Of a stretch of 55,181 nt of DNA, positions 9,378-17,196 are shown piece after piece. The DNA is from Clostridia bacterium (GTDB lineage: Bacteria > Bacillota > Clostridia > Christensenellales > Aristaeellaceae). The stretch is taken from positions 1-55,181 of the forward strand of contig JAFRTK010000129.1 in assembly GCA_017427165.1 (NCBI GenBank). The letters run 5' to 3'. Position 1 is the stretch's first letter. Every line of letters starts with the position of its first letter. The translations under genes were made by a program, and so were the position numbers. The notes under the pieces were generated by a model that was not told the DNA's origin, searched no databases, and saw only the letters and a program-made list of their open reading frames with translations.

Positions 9378-10190
9378 ATGAAACTGATTTGGCAGAGGGA
9401 GACTGCGGGAGCACGGATCGTGGCGCTGGGCACCTTTGACGGGGTGCACCGCGGACACCGTGAGCTGCTGGACGCGGCAATCCGGTATGCCCGGGAAAAC
9501 AGGATCCCGATGCGTGTATGCACGTTTGACCGGCATCCGCTGGAGGTGATCCGGCCGGAATTCGCACCGAAGATCCTGACGACGATTCCGGAACGGGCGA
9601 ACCTGCTGGCCCAGGCCGGGGCAGACGAGACAGCGCTGATCCGTTTCCGCCGGGAGATCGCGGACATGGAACCGGAGGATTTCCTGGCCATGCTGCGGGA
9701 AACCGTCCAGCTGCGCGCGGTTGCGGCCGGATGGAACTATACCTTCGGCCGGAAAGGGCGCGGAACCGCCGATATGCTGCGCGAGGACGGAAAGAAGCAC
9801 GGATACGACGTGCTGATCCAGCCACCGGTGACCATGGAGGACGGAACGCCGGTTTCCTCCAGCGTGATCCGTGAAAAGATTGCCTCGGGAAAGATCCGGG
9901 AGGCGGAAGAACTGCTGGGACACGAATACGAGATCAGCGGACGGATTCCGGACGAAGCGGTGACGACGGAAGCGGAAGAATTCCCGATCCGGGTACCGGA
10001 ACGGAAACAGCTGCCCGCAGGCGGCACCTACTCCTGCCTGGTGAAGACCCACGGCGGGCTGTACGCGGCAGCGGTAAACGTTTGCGGCGAAGACGGCACC
10101 GTGACGGCGCGGCTGCTGCCGGAAACGGCGGCGGATATTGCCGGAAAGGCGGTGCGGCTGGTGCTCATGGACCGGCTGCACATGGCATAG
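9378..10190 (+). CDS. ribF: RibF-type FAD synthetase with eroded riboflavin kinase half
   Basis: Bifunctional RibF makes FMN and then FAD. The N-terminal nucleotidyltransferase domain is intact: ALGTFDGVHRGHRELL (HxGH-like site, about residues 16-31), TFDRHPLEV, and SSSVIREKIASGKIREAEELLG (about 160-181). The following flavokinase region is short (total 270 aa versus about 310 for typical RibF), and the usual Gly-rich entry and the PTAN motif that binds ATP/Mg are not seen; in their place is a divergent stretch ending RLVLMDRLHMA. Adenylyltransferase activity looks likely and riboflavin kinase activity doubtful. It ends the operon; a separate promoter for glgP follows. Confidence 0.85.
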   Translation: MKLIWQRETAGARIVALGTFDGVHRGHRELLDAAIRYARENRIPMRVCTFDRHPLEVIRPEFAPKILTTIPERANLLAQAGADETALIRFRREIADMEPEDFLAMLRETVQLRAVAAGWNYTFGRKGRGTADMLREDGKKHGYDVLIQPPVTMEDGTPVSSSVIREKIASGKIREAEELLGHEYEISGRIPDEAVTTEAEEFPIRVPERKQLPAGGTYSCLVKTHGGLYAAAVNVCGEDGTVTARLLPETAADIAGKAVRLVLMDRLHMA

Positions 10191-10218
10191 ATGGTAGAAA
10201 AACGGACATTTCGTTGCC

Positions 10219-10248
10219 TTGTCATACAAGATATCGGAATGGTATAAT
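10219..10248 (+). promoter_or_regulatory. Promoter of glgP
   Basis: TTGTCA (10219-10224), an 18-nt spacer and a consensus TATAAT (10243-10248) with an extended TG at 10240-10241. A GGAGGAGG-type Shine-Dalgarno precedes the glgP ATG. Confidence 0.75.
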
Positions 10249-10298
10249 ATTACGGTATGTAGTTATCGGAACCCGGACGGATCCGGAGGAGGTTCAAT

Positions 10299-12764
10299 AT
10301 GCCAGCTACAAAGTTTGACAAGGAATCGATAAAAAATACGATTGTCGGAAAGGTGCAGCGGTACAACGGCCTGCCCATCGAGGAAGCCTCGAAGGCCCAG
10401 ATTTACCGCGCGCTGGCTTCCACGGTGCGCGACCAGATTATGCAGAAGGTCGTGGAGTGCCGGGATATCCGCAAAAAGAATAAAGGCAAGCGCCTGTACT
10501 ACCTGAGCGTTGAATTCCTGATGGGCCGGAGCATGTACTGCAACATGCTGAACCTGCTGTCCACGAAGGAATACACCGAAGCGCTGCAGGAGCTCGGGAT
10601 CGACCTGCGGGAGATCCTGAAGGAAGAGCCGGAACCCGGCCTGGGCAACGGCGGTCTCGGCCGCCTGGCCGCCTGTTTCCTGGACAGCCTGAGCAGCCTG
10701 AACCTGCCGGCAATGGGCTGCACCATCCGCTATGAATACGGCCTGTTCCGCCAGAAGATTGTGGACGGACAGCAGGTGGAGCTGCCGGACAGCTGGCTGG
10801 ACAACGGCAACGCATGGGAAACCGCCCAGATGGAGGACACCTGCGAGGTGCACTTCGGCGGCCATGTGGAAGAGGTTATGATCAACGGGCAGCAGAAGTT
10901 TGTGACCCGTGACTACTATACCGTGGAAGCGGTTCCGTACGACATGCCGGTGGTCGGCTATGACGCCGTGACCGTAAACCCGCTGCGGATGTGGTCCGCC
11001 CGGAGCCCCAAGAAGCTGGACCTGAAGAACTTCAGCGAAGGCCGGTATGTGCAGGCTTCCGAGGAAATCGAGCTGGCCGAGACGATCAGCAAGGTGCTGT
11101 ATCCGGAAGACCGGCACTACGAAGGCAAGATGCTGCGGCTGAAGCAGCACTACTTCTTCACAAGCGCCTCGCTGCAGTACATCCTGAAGGAATACAAGCA
11201 GACCTTCGGCAACGACATGTCCAAGCTGCCGCAGAAGGTGGTCATCCACATCAACGACACGCATCCCGGCATGGCGATTCCGGAACTGATGCGCCTGCTG
11301 ATTGATGAGGAAGGCCTGGGCTGGGACGAAGCGATGAACATCACGCGGCAGACCATTGCCTATACCAACCACACGATCATGGCGGAAGCGCTGGAGAAGT
11401 GGCCGGTGAACATGGTCCAGCAGCTGCTGCCGCGGTGCTACCAGATCATCTGCGAGATGAACCGCCGCCTGTGCGAACGGCTGTGGAACTTCTTCCCGGG
11501 TGACTGGGACCGGATTGCCCGGATGGCCATCGTGAGCTATGACAACGTGCATATGGCCAACATGCTGGTGGCCATGAGCTACTCCGTGAACGGCGTGAGC
11601 AAGCTGCACGGCGAGATCCTGAAGGAAGAAACCTTCCATGATTTCAACCTGGTGATGCCGGAGAAGTTCTGCGCGATTACCAACGGCATTACGCACCGCC
11701 GCTGGCTGATGAGCTGCAACCCCGAGCTGACCGAACTGATCAACCAGTCGATCGGCACGGACTGGATCCGCGAGCCCGGGAAGCTGAGCGAGCTGCGTCC
11801 CTTTGCGGATGACGCCGCGTTCCGTGAGGAGTTCGCGAAGATCAAGCAGCACAACAAGGAACGGCTGGCGAAGATGCTGAAGGACCGCCAGAACGTGGAT
11901 GTGGATCCCGCATTCATGTTCGACGTCCAGGCCAAGCGCCTGCACGAGTACAAGCGGCAGATGCTGAACGCGCTGCACATCCTGGTGCTGTACAACCGGA
12001 TTGTGAACGACGAGACCTTTACCATGCAGCCGCGCGTATTCATCTTCGGCGCGAAAGCCAGTCCCGGATATACCCGCGCAAAGCAGATCATCCGCATGAT
12101 CTGCGCGCTGAGCCGGCTGATTGAGAAGCATCCGCGGGCCCGGAAGATGCTGCAGGTGGTGTTCCTGGAGAACTACGACGTGAGCAGTGCGGAAGTGCTG
12201 ATTCCCGCGGCGGAAGTTTCCGAACAGCTGAGCACGGCCAGCAAGGAGGCCAGCGGCACCGGCAACATGAAGTTCATGATGAACGGCGCGGTGACCATCG
12301 GCACGCTGGACGGCGCGAACGTTGAGATCAGCGAGCAGGTGGGGATGGACAACATCTACATCTTCGGCATGCGGAGCAACACTGTTCGCGACATGTACCG
12401 CGAGAACACCTACAATCCCATGACGATTTACGAATCGAACCATGAGATCCGCGAAGCCATGACCCAGATGATCGACGGCACACTGATGCCGGAGAATCCC
12501 GCCGCATTGCAGGAACTGTACCACAGCCTGCTGCTGGGCAGTTGGGGAAGCATCGGCGACAGCTTTTTCGTACTGAAGGACTTCGGCAGCTACTCCATGG
12601 CGCAGAAGCGGCTGAATGCCGACTATGCCGACCAGGTGAAGTGGCAGAAGATGGCAGTGACCAACACGGCCATGTCCGGCATCTTCTCCTCTGACCGCAC
12701 GATCCGCGAGTACAACGAGAAGATCTGGCACCTGGAGCCGCTGGCGAAACCGAAAAAGAAATAA
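10299..12764 (+). CDS. glgP: Glycogen/alpha-glucan phosphorylase
   Basis: This enzyme releases glucose-1-phosphate from the non-reducing ends of glycogen or maltodextrins with pyridoxal phosphate. At 821 residues it matches the standard GT35 length. Visible landmarks are the N-terminal LGNGGLGRLAACFLDSL block (near residue 115), HINDTHPGMAIPELMR (near 318), ITNGITHRRW, the DVQAKRLHEYKRQMLN block, and the PLP-lysine region EASGTGNMKFMMNGA with Lys near 658, then GTLDGANVEI. It stands alone between its own promoter and a bidirectional terminator; no other glycogen genes are in the window. Confidence 0.97.
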   Translation: MPATKFDKESIKNTIVGKVQRYNGLPIEEASKAQIYRALASTVRDQIMQKVVECRDIRKKNKGKRLYYLSVEFLMGRSMYCNMLNLLSTKEYTEALQELGIDLREILKEEPEPGLGNGGLGRLAACFLDSLSSLNLPAMGCTIRYEYGLFRQKIVDGQQVELPDSWLDNGNAWETAQMEDTCEVHFGGHVEEVMINGQQKFVTRDYYTVEAVPYDMPVVGYDAVTVNPLRMWSARSPKKLDLKNFSEGRYVQASEEIELAETISKVLYPEDRHYEGKMLRLKQHYFFTSASLQYILKEYKQTFGNDMSKLPQKVVIHINDTHPGMAIPELMRLLIDEEGLGWDEAMNITRQTIAYTNHTIMAEALEKWPVNMVQQLLPRCYQIICEMNRRLCERLWNFFPGDWDRIARMAIVSYDNVHMANMLVAMSYSVNGVSKLHGEILKEETFHDFNLVMPEKFCAITNGITHRRWLMSCNPELTELINQSIGTDWIREPGKLSELRPFADDAAFREEFAKIKQHNKERLAKMLKDRQNVDVDPAFMFDVQAKRLHEYKRQMLNALHILVLYNRIVNDETFTMQPRVFIFGAKASPGYTRAKQIIRMICALSRLIEKHPRARKMLQVVFLENYDVSSAEVLIPAAEVSEQLSTASKEASGTGNMKFMMNGAVTIGTLDGANVEISEQVGMDNIYIFGMRSNTVRDMYRENTYNPMTIYESNHEIREAMTQMIDGTLMPENPAALQELYHSLLLGSWGSIGDSFFVLKDFGSYSMAQKRLNADYADQVKWQKMAVTNTAMSGIFSSDRTIREYNEKIWHLEPLAKPKKK

Positions 12765-12771
12765 TGACACA

Positions 12772-12807
12772 AAAAACGGAACCGGATGAAATTCCGGTTC
12801 CGTTTTC
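12772..12807. terminator. Bidirectional terminator between glgP and the 80-aa gene
   Basis: A 14-bp stem (aaaacggaaccgga with tccggttccgtttt, loop tgaaat) has a T-run on each strand, so it can end both glgP and the convergent small gene. Confidence 0.9.
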
Positions 12808-12818
12808 TATGGGAAGGA

Positions 12819-13061
12819 TTATTTGCCGAAGAGGCTCTTGATCTTGTCAAGCAGGCCTTTGCCTTCCTTCACGACATCGCCGACATTGCTGCCGAGCTTT
12901 TCGGTAACGCCCTTGACGACCGCGTCCAGCTGGTCCTTATCCAGGTCGATGCCGAGGAGTTCCTTGATGGCGCCGAGCGGATCCGCTGTGAACTTGCCGA
13001 TCAGGTCCTTATTGCCGGTCAGCTTCGGTACGAGTTCGGAGATAATTTTCTGGATGTCCAT
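12819..13061 (-). CDS. Small protein of unknown function (80 aa)
   Basis: Not recognised. The 80-residue product is soluble, mixed charge and probably all-helical: MDIQKIISELVPKL, a short helix around LGAIKELLGIDLDKDQ, then GKGLLDKIKSLFGK at the end. It has a good GGGGG Shine-Dalgarno, its own consensus promoter and a shared terminator, so it is very likely a real gene. It diverges from the helix-turn-helix/H1-like gene, and both proteins finish with a similar amphipathic segment (LLDKIKSLFGK here, IGSLLGNLIGGGK there), which may reflect a common partner but is weak evidence. Confidence 0.75.
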   Translation of the reverse strand: MDIQKIISELVPKLTGNKDLIGKFTADPLGAIKELLGIDLDKDQLDAVVKGVTEKLGSNVGDVVKEGKGLLDKIKSLFGK

Positions 13062-13120
13062 GAAAAAGCCCCCTTTTAAATTTTGAACCGGATATCAGCC
13101 ATCCGATTTGTACTGTATAT

Positions 13121-13149
13121 ATTATACAAAGATGAAAAGGGCATGGCAA
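13121..13149 (-). promoter_or_regulatory. Promoter of the 80-aa small protein
   Basis: On the minus strand: TTGCCA (13149-13144), a 17-nt spacer and TATAAT (13126-13121), about 60 nt before the start codon. Confidence 0.75.
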
Positions 13150-13191
13150 GAGGAAATGAAAAAATAAATATGTGCCGGAATGGCCCCGGGG

Positions 13192-13220
13192 TTGAAACGG
13201 AAAGGGGAAATGGAGTACAA
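13192..13220 (+). promoter_or_regulatory. Promoter of the HTH/H1-like gene
   Basis: TTGAAA (13192-13197), a 17-nt spacer and TACAAT (13215-13220), about 40 nt upstream of the ATG at 13264. Confidence 0.6.
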
Positions 13221-13263
13221 TACAGGCATCAGAACCGTAAAAATGAAAAGGAGGCATCCGTAT

Positions 13264-14013
13264 ATGGCAACAAAGAAGGTTGGAGCGCTGATTAAGGAAG
13301 CGCGTACGGCCGCGAAACTGACCCAGGAAAAGCTGGCCAAGGCGGCCGGAGTGACGGCCAATGATATCGGGAAGTGCGAACGGGGAGAAATCGACCTGAG
13401 CGCTGCCCAGCTGAAGAAGATTGCGGTAGCCTGCGGCGTAACGCAGACATCCCTGGTGAACGCGCCGAAGAACCTCTCCGCCGCGGCTGCAAAGAAGGCG
13501 GCTGCCGCTGCCAAGACCACTGCCGCCAAGACAACGGCTGCCAAGACAACTACTGCGAAGAAGACGACCGCGGCCAAGACCACCACCGCCAAGACCGCCG
13601 CAGCGAAGAAGACGACTGCGGCCAAGACCACCGCGGCCAAGACTGCGGCAGCCAAGAAGACCACCACCGCCAAGAAGACGACGACAACGGCCAAGAAGCC
13701 CGCGGCCGCAAAGACCACGACGGCCAAGAAGACGGAAGCCAAGACGGCCGCAAAGAAGCCCGCTGTGCCGGCAAACGCAAACACCTCCATGAAGGTAACC
13801 GCGGCTGAGCAGAAGCTGGTGGAAGCCTACCGGGCGGCCACTTCCGACAACAAGAAGATCTCCCTGAAGGTACTGAAAGGGGAGTACGGCGAGACCGCAC
13901 TGAACCTGCTGAACATGGTGGGCGGCGCCGGAAGCGCCGGATCCAACGCGGCGGATAACATCGGCGACAAGATTGGGTCATTGCTGGGCAACCTGATCGG
14001 CGGCGGGAAGTAA
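13264..14013 (+). CDS. XRE-type DNA-binding protein with histone-H1-like Lys/Ala/Thr tail
   Basis: A 249-residue protein with three parts. Residues about 7-62 form an HTH_3/XRE domain (IKEARTAAKLTQEKLAKAAG, then NDIGKCERGEI). Residues about 73-170 are an almost pure Ala/Lys/Thr tract of AAKTT and AKKTT repeats, like histone H1 C-terminal tails and bacterial H1-like proteins. Residues about 175-249 form a small domain (AEQKLVEAYRAATSDNKKIS) ending in a glycine-rich amphipathic tail. AAGGAGG (13247-13253) supports the ATG at 13264; upstream in-frame starts lie in the promoter region. A nucleoid-associated or global regulatory role is inferred; a specific function is not known. It ends at a strong bidirectional terminator. 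Confidence 0.85.
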   Translation: MATKKVGALIKEARTAAKLTQEKLAKAAGVTANDIGKCERGEIDLSAAQLKKIAVACGVTQTSLVNAPKNLSAAAAKKAAAAAKTTAAKTTAAKTTTAKKTTAAKTTTAKTAAAKKTTAAKTTAAKTAAAKKTTTAKKTTTTAKKPAAAKTTTAKKTEAKTAAKKPAVPANANTSMKVTAAEQKLVEAYRAATSDNKKISLKVLKGEYGETALNLLNMVGGAGSAGSNAADNIGDKIGSLLGNLIGGGK

Positions 14014-14034
14014 AAAGCAATCGGGATAAAACAA

Positions 14035-14068
14035 AAACTGCGGTATGGCAGATGCCATACCGCAGTTT
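14035..14068. terminator. Bidirectional terminator, HTH/H1-like gene and membrane protein gene
   Basis: A perfect 15-bp stem (14035-14049 with 14054-14068) has a 4-nt loop, an A-run on the left and TTT on the right. It separates two convergent genes. Confidence 0.85.
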
Positions 14069-14078
14069 GCTTGTTGGA

Positions 14079-14327
14079 TTACTTTTCCCGGGATTCCCGG
14101 ACCAGGGAAATACCCAGGGAAACCAGAAGGGTCGGGATACCAATGACGCCGGCCAGGACGTACCAGCTGGCGCAGAATTCCTTGAACTGCTCCAGCGCGA
14201 AATCGTAGCGGTATTTAGCGCTGAACGCATCGGGATTATTTGTGACGGTCAGGCCGATCACAAATACAGCCGTCAGCAGGACGCCGATGAAAATCGCAAC
14301 CGCGTTGGATTTCGAACGCTGCTTCAT
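14079..14327 (-). CDS. Small two-helix membrane protein (82 aa)
   Basis: The function is not recognised. There are two predicted membrane helices, near residues 9-28 (AVAIFIGVLLTAVFVIGLTV) and 56-76 (VLAGVIGIPTLLVSLGISLV), separated by a soluble loop with aromatic residues, and a charged C-terminus RESREK. The start codon lies 1 nt after the stop of the upstream SH3b gene, so the two are translationally coupled and may act together at the envelope. Confidence 0.75.
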   Translation of the reverse strand: MKQRSKSNAVAIFIGVLLTAVFVIGLTVTNNPDAFSAKYRYDFALEQFKEFCASWYVLAGVIGIPTLLVSLGISLVRESREK

Positions 14328-14328
14328 A

Positions 14329-15531
14329 TTACTTCAGGAACTCCTTCTTCATGTAGTATTCCTTGCCGTCGATCTTGACCTTGACCCAGGCCTTGTCCTT
14401 GGGATAGGTGCCCACGACCTGCACGGTGGTGCCGGGATCGAGGCGCATGACCGCAGAGGACTTATAGGGCTTGGAGCGGACGTTCACCTTTTCGCCTTCA
14501 GGGCAGGTGACGGTCGCGGTGTAGGGCTGGAAGGGAGTTGCCGTGGGCTTGGGATTGGTATCCGCGCCCGGGGCGGGAGTGGCATAACCGCTCGGCAGGG
14601 ACAGGGTGATGAACTTGTTCTGCATGTAGCCGGTTTTGCCATTCTGCTCGATCTTGTCCCACTTGCTGTTATGCTCGAGGACCTTGATCTCGGAACCGTA
14701 GGGAGCCTTGAAGATGACGGAGTGGCCGGTGCCGGGGCCCTTGCGGACGTTGACAGACTTGCCGTTGTCGCTGGTGACGTAGGCCGTGTATGCGCCGGGC
14801 TTGGGAGTGGGGGTGACAGGCGCATCCGTCGGGGCGGGCTTGGCAGTGGTGAGGAACCGGGTCATCATATAGCCCTTGTTGCTGCCGACCTGGATGTAAT
14901 CCCAGTCAGCACCGTGGGAAATGACGTTGACTTCCGTTCCGGTGGGGTAGTACATGATGATCGCGGACTTGGTGCTCGGCTCCGCACGCATGTTGACGAC
15001 GCGGCTGCCGTTGGTGACATAGGCCGTGTAGTTGGCGTTGGGCTTGAAGGCGGGGACGGACGCGTTGCCGGAAGCCTTGACCTTCTTCTTGCTCAGCCAG
15101 CCGTTCATCACATAGCCATAGCCGATGGAGCTCTTGACGTAGTCGTACTTTTTACCGTGGGTCAGCACGGTGACTTTCGCGCCGCGGGCGAGACGGCCCA
15201 CTTCGGTGGAATTGTACGCAACGCCCTCCCGGATGGGAGTATCGTCATTCGTGACCCAGGCAGAGTAGCTCTTGATTTTGGAGATGTACTTGGTCTGGAC
15301 GTAGCCTTCCTTGCCGCCGATGAATTCCACATAAGACCACTTGCTGTCGATCTTTTTGGTATACTTCAGCGCGGAGTCGAGGGAGTAGCTGGCCAGCTTG
15401 GTGGCGTCATCCTCGGGCAGCATACGCACGACCAGGGAAGAGGTGTTGACACGGTAGTAGGTGACAGCGGAAGCAATCGCCGGTACCAGCATCAGCAGGA
15501 CAAGAACCAGGGCCACAACACGTTTTTTCAT
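14329..15531 (-). CDS. Secreted protein with five bacterial SH3 (SH3b) domains
   Basis: The 400-residue protein begins with a signal peptide (MKKRVVALVLVLLMLVPAIASA, cleavage after ASA). Five SH3b modules follow, at about residues 25-85, 86-148, 160-228, 243-310 and 337-400; modules 3 to 5 carry the usual VNMRAEPS, VNVRKGPGTG and VNVRSKP strands. Proline/threonine-rich linkers separate them. No catalytic domain is present. SH3b domains in secreted Bacillota proteins usually bind cell-wall peptides, so wall association is the likely role. AGGAGG (15539-15544) supports the ATG at 15531; a start 54 nt upstream would disrupt the signal peptide. Confidence 0.88.
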   Translation of the reverse strand: MKKRVVALVLVLLMLVPAIASAVTYYRVNTSSLVVRMLPEDDATKLASYSLDSALKYTKKIDSKWSYVEFIGGKEGYVQTKYISKIKSYSAWVTNDDTPIREGVAYNSTEVGRLARGAKVTVLTHGKKYDYVKSSIGYGYVMNGWLSKKKVKASGNASVPAFKPNANYTAYVTNGSRVVNMRAEPSTKSAIIMYYPTGTEVNVISHGADWDYIQVGSNKGYMMTRFLTTAKPAPTDAPVTPTPKPGAYTAYVTSDNGKSVNVRKGPGTGHSVIFKAPYGSEIKVLEHNSKWDKIEQNGKTGYMQNKFITLSLPSGYATPAPGADTNPKPTATPFQPYTATVTCPEGEKVNVRSKPYKSSAVMRLDPGTTVQVVGTYPKDKAWVKVKIDGKEYYMKKEFLK

Positions 15532-15590
15532 AGTGATTCCTCCTGTTTTATCCACTCCCGGCCAACCCGGGAGATTCAAATCCAACTTAT

Positions 15591-15619
15591 ATTATATCTA
15601 AAAAAACATAAAATGCAAA
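15591..15619 (-). promoter_or_regulatory. Promoter of the SH3b operon
   Basis: Minus strand: TTGCAT (15619-15614), a 17-nt spacer and TATAAT (15596-15591). A small hairpin (ctcccgg with ccgggag, about 15555-15575) lies in the 5' untranslated region. The intergenic stretch to 15803 also holds a hairpin aaacggc/gccgttt (15636-15642, 15651-15657) and no gene. Confidence 0.75.
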
Positions 15620-15761
15620 CCTGTTCAAAAGGTACAAACGGCGTCATACCGCCGTTTTGAAGGGGTGAAACCCACCCAAACCACAAGATGTGCCGCCCGG
15701 TATTCCGGGCAGGCACAAAAAGCGGAAAAACGCGGGAAATTATTAAATTTTTCAAGGGGAC

Positions 15762-15790
15762 AAAAAACAGGCCGGCAGCACGTGCCGGCC
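15762..15790 (-). terminator. Terminator of the alcohol dehydrogenase gene
   Basis: An 8-bp stem (ggccggca 15770-15777 with tgccggcc 15783-15790) is followed on the minus strand by a T-run (15767-15762). Confidence 0.85.
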
Positions 15791-15803
15791 CGGGGAAAAA
15801 CGA

Positions 15804-16979
15804 TTACAGCATCAGGCGGTAGATATTCGCGCAGTCTTCTTCATTGAGGGTGACAAAGCCCGAAATGGAGCCCTGGCGGCCGTCGCCCCAGCAGAGGGCT
15901 TTGACCAGCGCGGGGATATCCTCTTCCTTCGCGCCGAGATCGGCGAAGTTCCGCGGCATGCCGATGGAGGTGAAGAAGGCGCGCAGCTTTTCAATGCCTT
16001 CGCGGGCGGTGACTTCCGGATGGGCGAAGTCCATCTGGCAGCCCCAGACGCGGACCGCAGCCTGCGCAAAGCGCATCACATCGTGATTCATGACATAGGT
16101 GAACACCGCGGGCAGGGTGACGGCGAGGCCGGCGCCGTGCGCGCAGTCATACAGGGCGGAAAGCTCATGCTCGATATTGTGGCTGTTCCAGTCCTGGCTG
16201 CGGCCGACACCGCAGGAGTTGTTGTGGGCCATCATGCCGGCCCACATGATATTTGCGCGGGCATCATAGTTATCCGGATCGGCGATGACACGGGGGCCTT
16301 CATGGATCATGGTGAGGAGCAGGGATTCGATGAGCCGGTCGGTCACTTCCACCTCTTTGGTGTTGGTGAGGTACCGCTCATAGAGGTGCGCCATGATGTC
16401 CGTAATTCCGGCGGCCGTCTGGTAGGGCGGGAGGGTCTGCGTGAGGGCGGGATTGAGGATGGAGAAGCGGGGACGGATGGCGTCGCCGCTGGCGCCGCGC
16501 TTGAACATGCCGTCCTCCCGGGTGATGACGCTGTCCGGGCTGCCTTCACTGCCGGCGGCGGCGATGGTGAGCACCGTGCCGACCGGCAGGGCCTTTTCGA
16601 TCCGCCTGCCGCTGTAGAAATCCCAGAAATCCCCGTCATACACCGCGCCGGCGGCAATCGCCTTGGAGGAGTCGATGGAGCTTCCGCCGCCGACGGCGAG
16701 GATGAAGTCGATATTTTCCTTCCGGCACAGCTCGATGCCCTCATAGACCAGGCCGCTGCGGGGATTCGGACGGACGCCGCCCAGCAGGAAGTACGGGATG
16801 CCTTCCGCCTGGAGGGAAGCCTCCACCCGGTCGATGAGGCCGGAACGGACCGCACTGCCGCCGCCGTAATGAATCAGCACACGGGAACCGCCGAAGCGCT
16901 TAACCAGCGCACCAGCCTGGGATTCCGTATCCTTGCCGAAAACGAAGCAGGTGGGCGAGTAGAAGATAAAATTATTCAT
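15804..16979 (-). CDS. Iron-containing alcohol dehydrogenase (butanol dehydrogenase/YqhD type)
   Basis: Group III metal-dependent alcohol dehydrogenases reduce aldehydes with NAD(P)H. The 391-residue protein shows the Rossmann-like GGGSAVRSG and GGGSSIDSSKAIAAG nucleotide motifs, the metal-ligand stretch GITDIMAHLYERY, the HNIEHELSALYDCAHGAGLA motif with paired His ligands, and GGVRPNPR typical of this family. The ATG at 16979 has AAGGA upstream; a longer start lacks a ribosome-binding site. Substrate cannot be assigned; short-chain aldehydes are usual. It is a single-gene unit with its own MerR-type promoter, so it is probably induced by a small molecule or aldehyde. Confidence 0.92.
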   Translation of the reverse strand: MNNFIFYSPTCFVFGKDTESQAGALVKRFGGSRVLIHYGGGSAVRSGLIDRVEASLQAEGIPYFLLGGVRPNPRSGLVYEGIELCRKENIDFILAVGGGSSIDSSKAIAAGAVYDGDFWDFYSGRRIEKALPVGTVLTIAAAGSEGSPDSVITREDGMFKRGASGDAIRPRFSILNPALTQTLPPYQTAAGITDIMAHLYERYLTNTKEVEVTDRLIESLLLTMIHEGPRVIADPDNYDARANIMWAGMMAHNNSCGVGRSQDWNSHNIEHELSALYDCAHGAGLAVTLPAVFTYVMNHDVMRFAQAAVRVWGCQMDFAHPEVTAREGIEKLRAFFTSIGMPRNFADLGAKEEDIPALVKALCWGDGRQGSISGFVTLNEEDCANIYRLML

Positions 16980-17022
16980 ACAATCCATCCTTTCCGGAAA
17001 GAGCTTCAATATGGGTAAGAAC

Positions 17023-17053
17023 ATCATAAGAGATAGAGTTCACTCTAAGTCAA
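17023..17053 (-). promoter_or_regulatory. MerR-family-type promoter/operator of the alcohol dehydrogenase
   Basis: Minus strand: TTGACT (17053-17048), a 19-nt spacer and TATGAT (17028-17023). The spacer begins with the dyad TAGAGTGAACTCTA. An over-long 19-bp spacer containing a perfect dyad is the hallmark of promoters activated by DNA distortion by MerR-family regulators. No merR gene lies beside it in the window. Confidence 0.75.
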
Positions 17054-17083
17054 TAACAGGCAGAAATTCTTTTGAAAAATCCC

Positions 17084-17112
17084 TTGACTTTATCACGGTA
17101 AAGCAGTAATAT
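17084..17112 (+). promoter_or_regulatory. Promoter of the histidine operon
   Basis: TTGACT (17084-17089), a 17-nt spacer and TAATAT (17107-17112), about 85 nt before hisZ. The leader has a small gggg/cccc hairpin near 17131-17142 but no run of His codons and no T-box sequence, so the control mechanism is not visible. Confidence 0.7.
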
Positions 17113-17196
17113 GATGAAGTATTTTGGCGAGGGGGTTTCCCCGGACACCAAAAGAATGTATATTAGGATGAAACCGAACGGATGAGGTGAACCGGA

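Noticed and set aside
10263-12770. Long minus-strand open frame opposite glgP
   Set aside because: Antisense shadow of a conserved gene; no ribosome-binding site or domain.
15665-15847. 60-codon plus-strand frame before the alcohol dehydrogenase 3' end
   Set aside because: It runs through the dehydrogenase terminator hairpin and into its coding region on the other strand; basic, low complexity, no supporting signals.
17113-17196. T-box, His-rich leader peptide or riboswitch before hisZ
   Set aside because: No T-box core sequence, no cluster of His codons and only a small gggg/cccc hairpin were found in the 85-nt leader.
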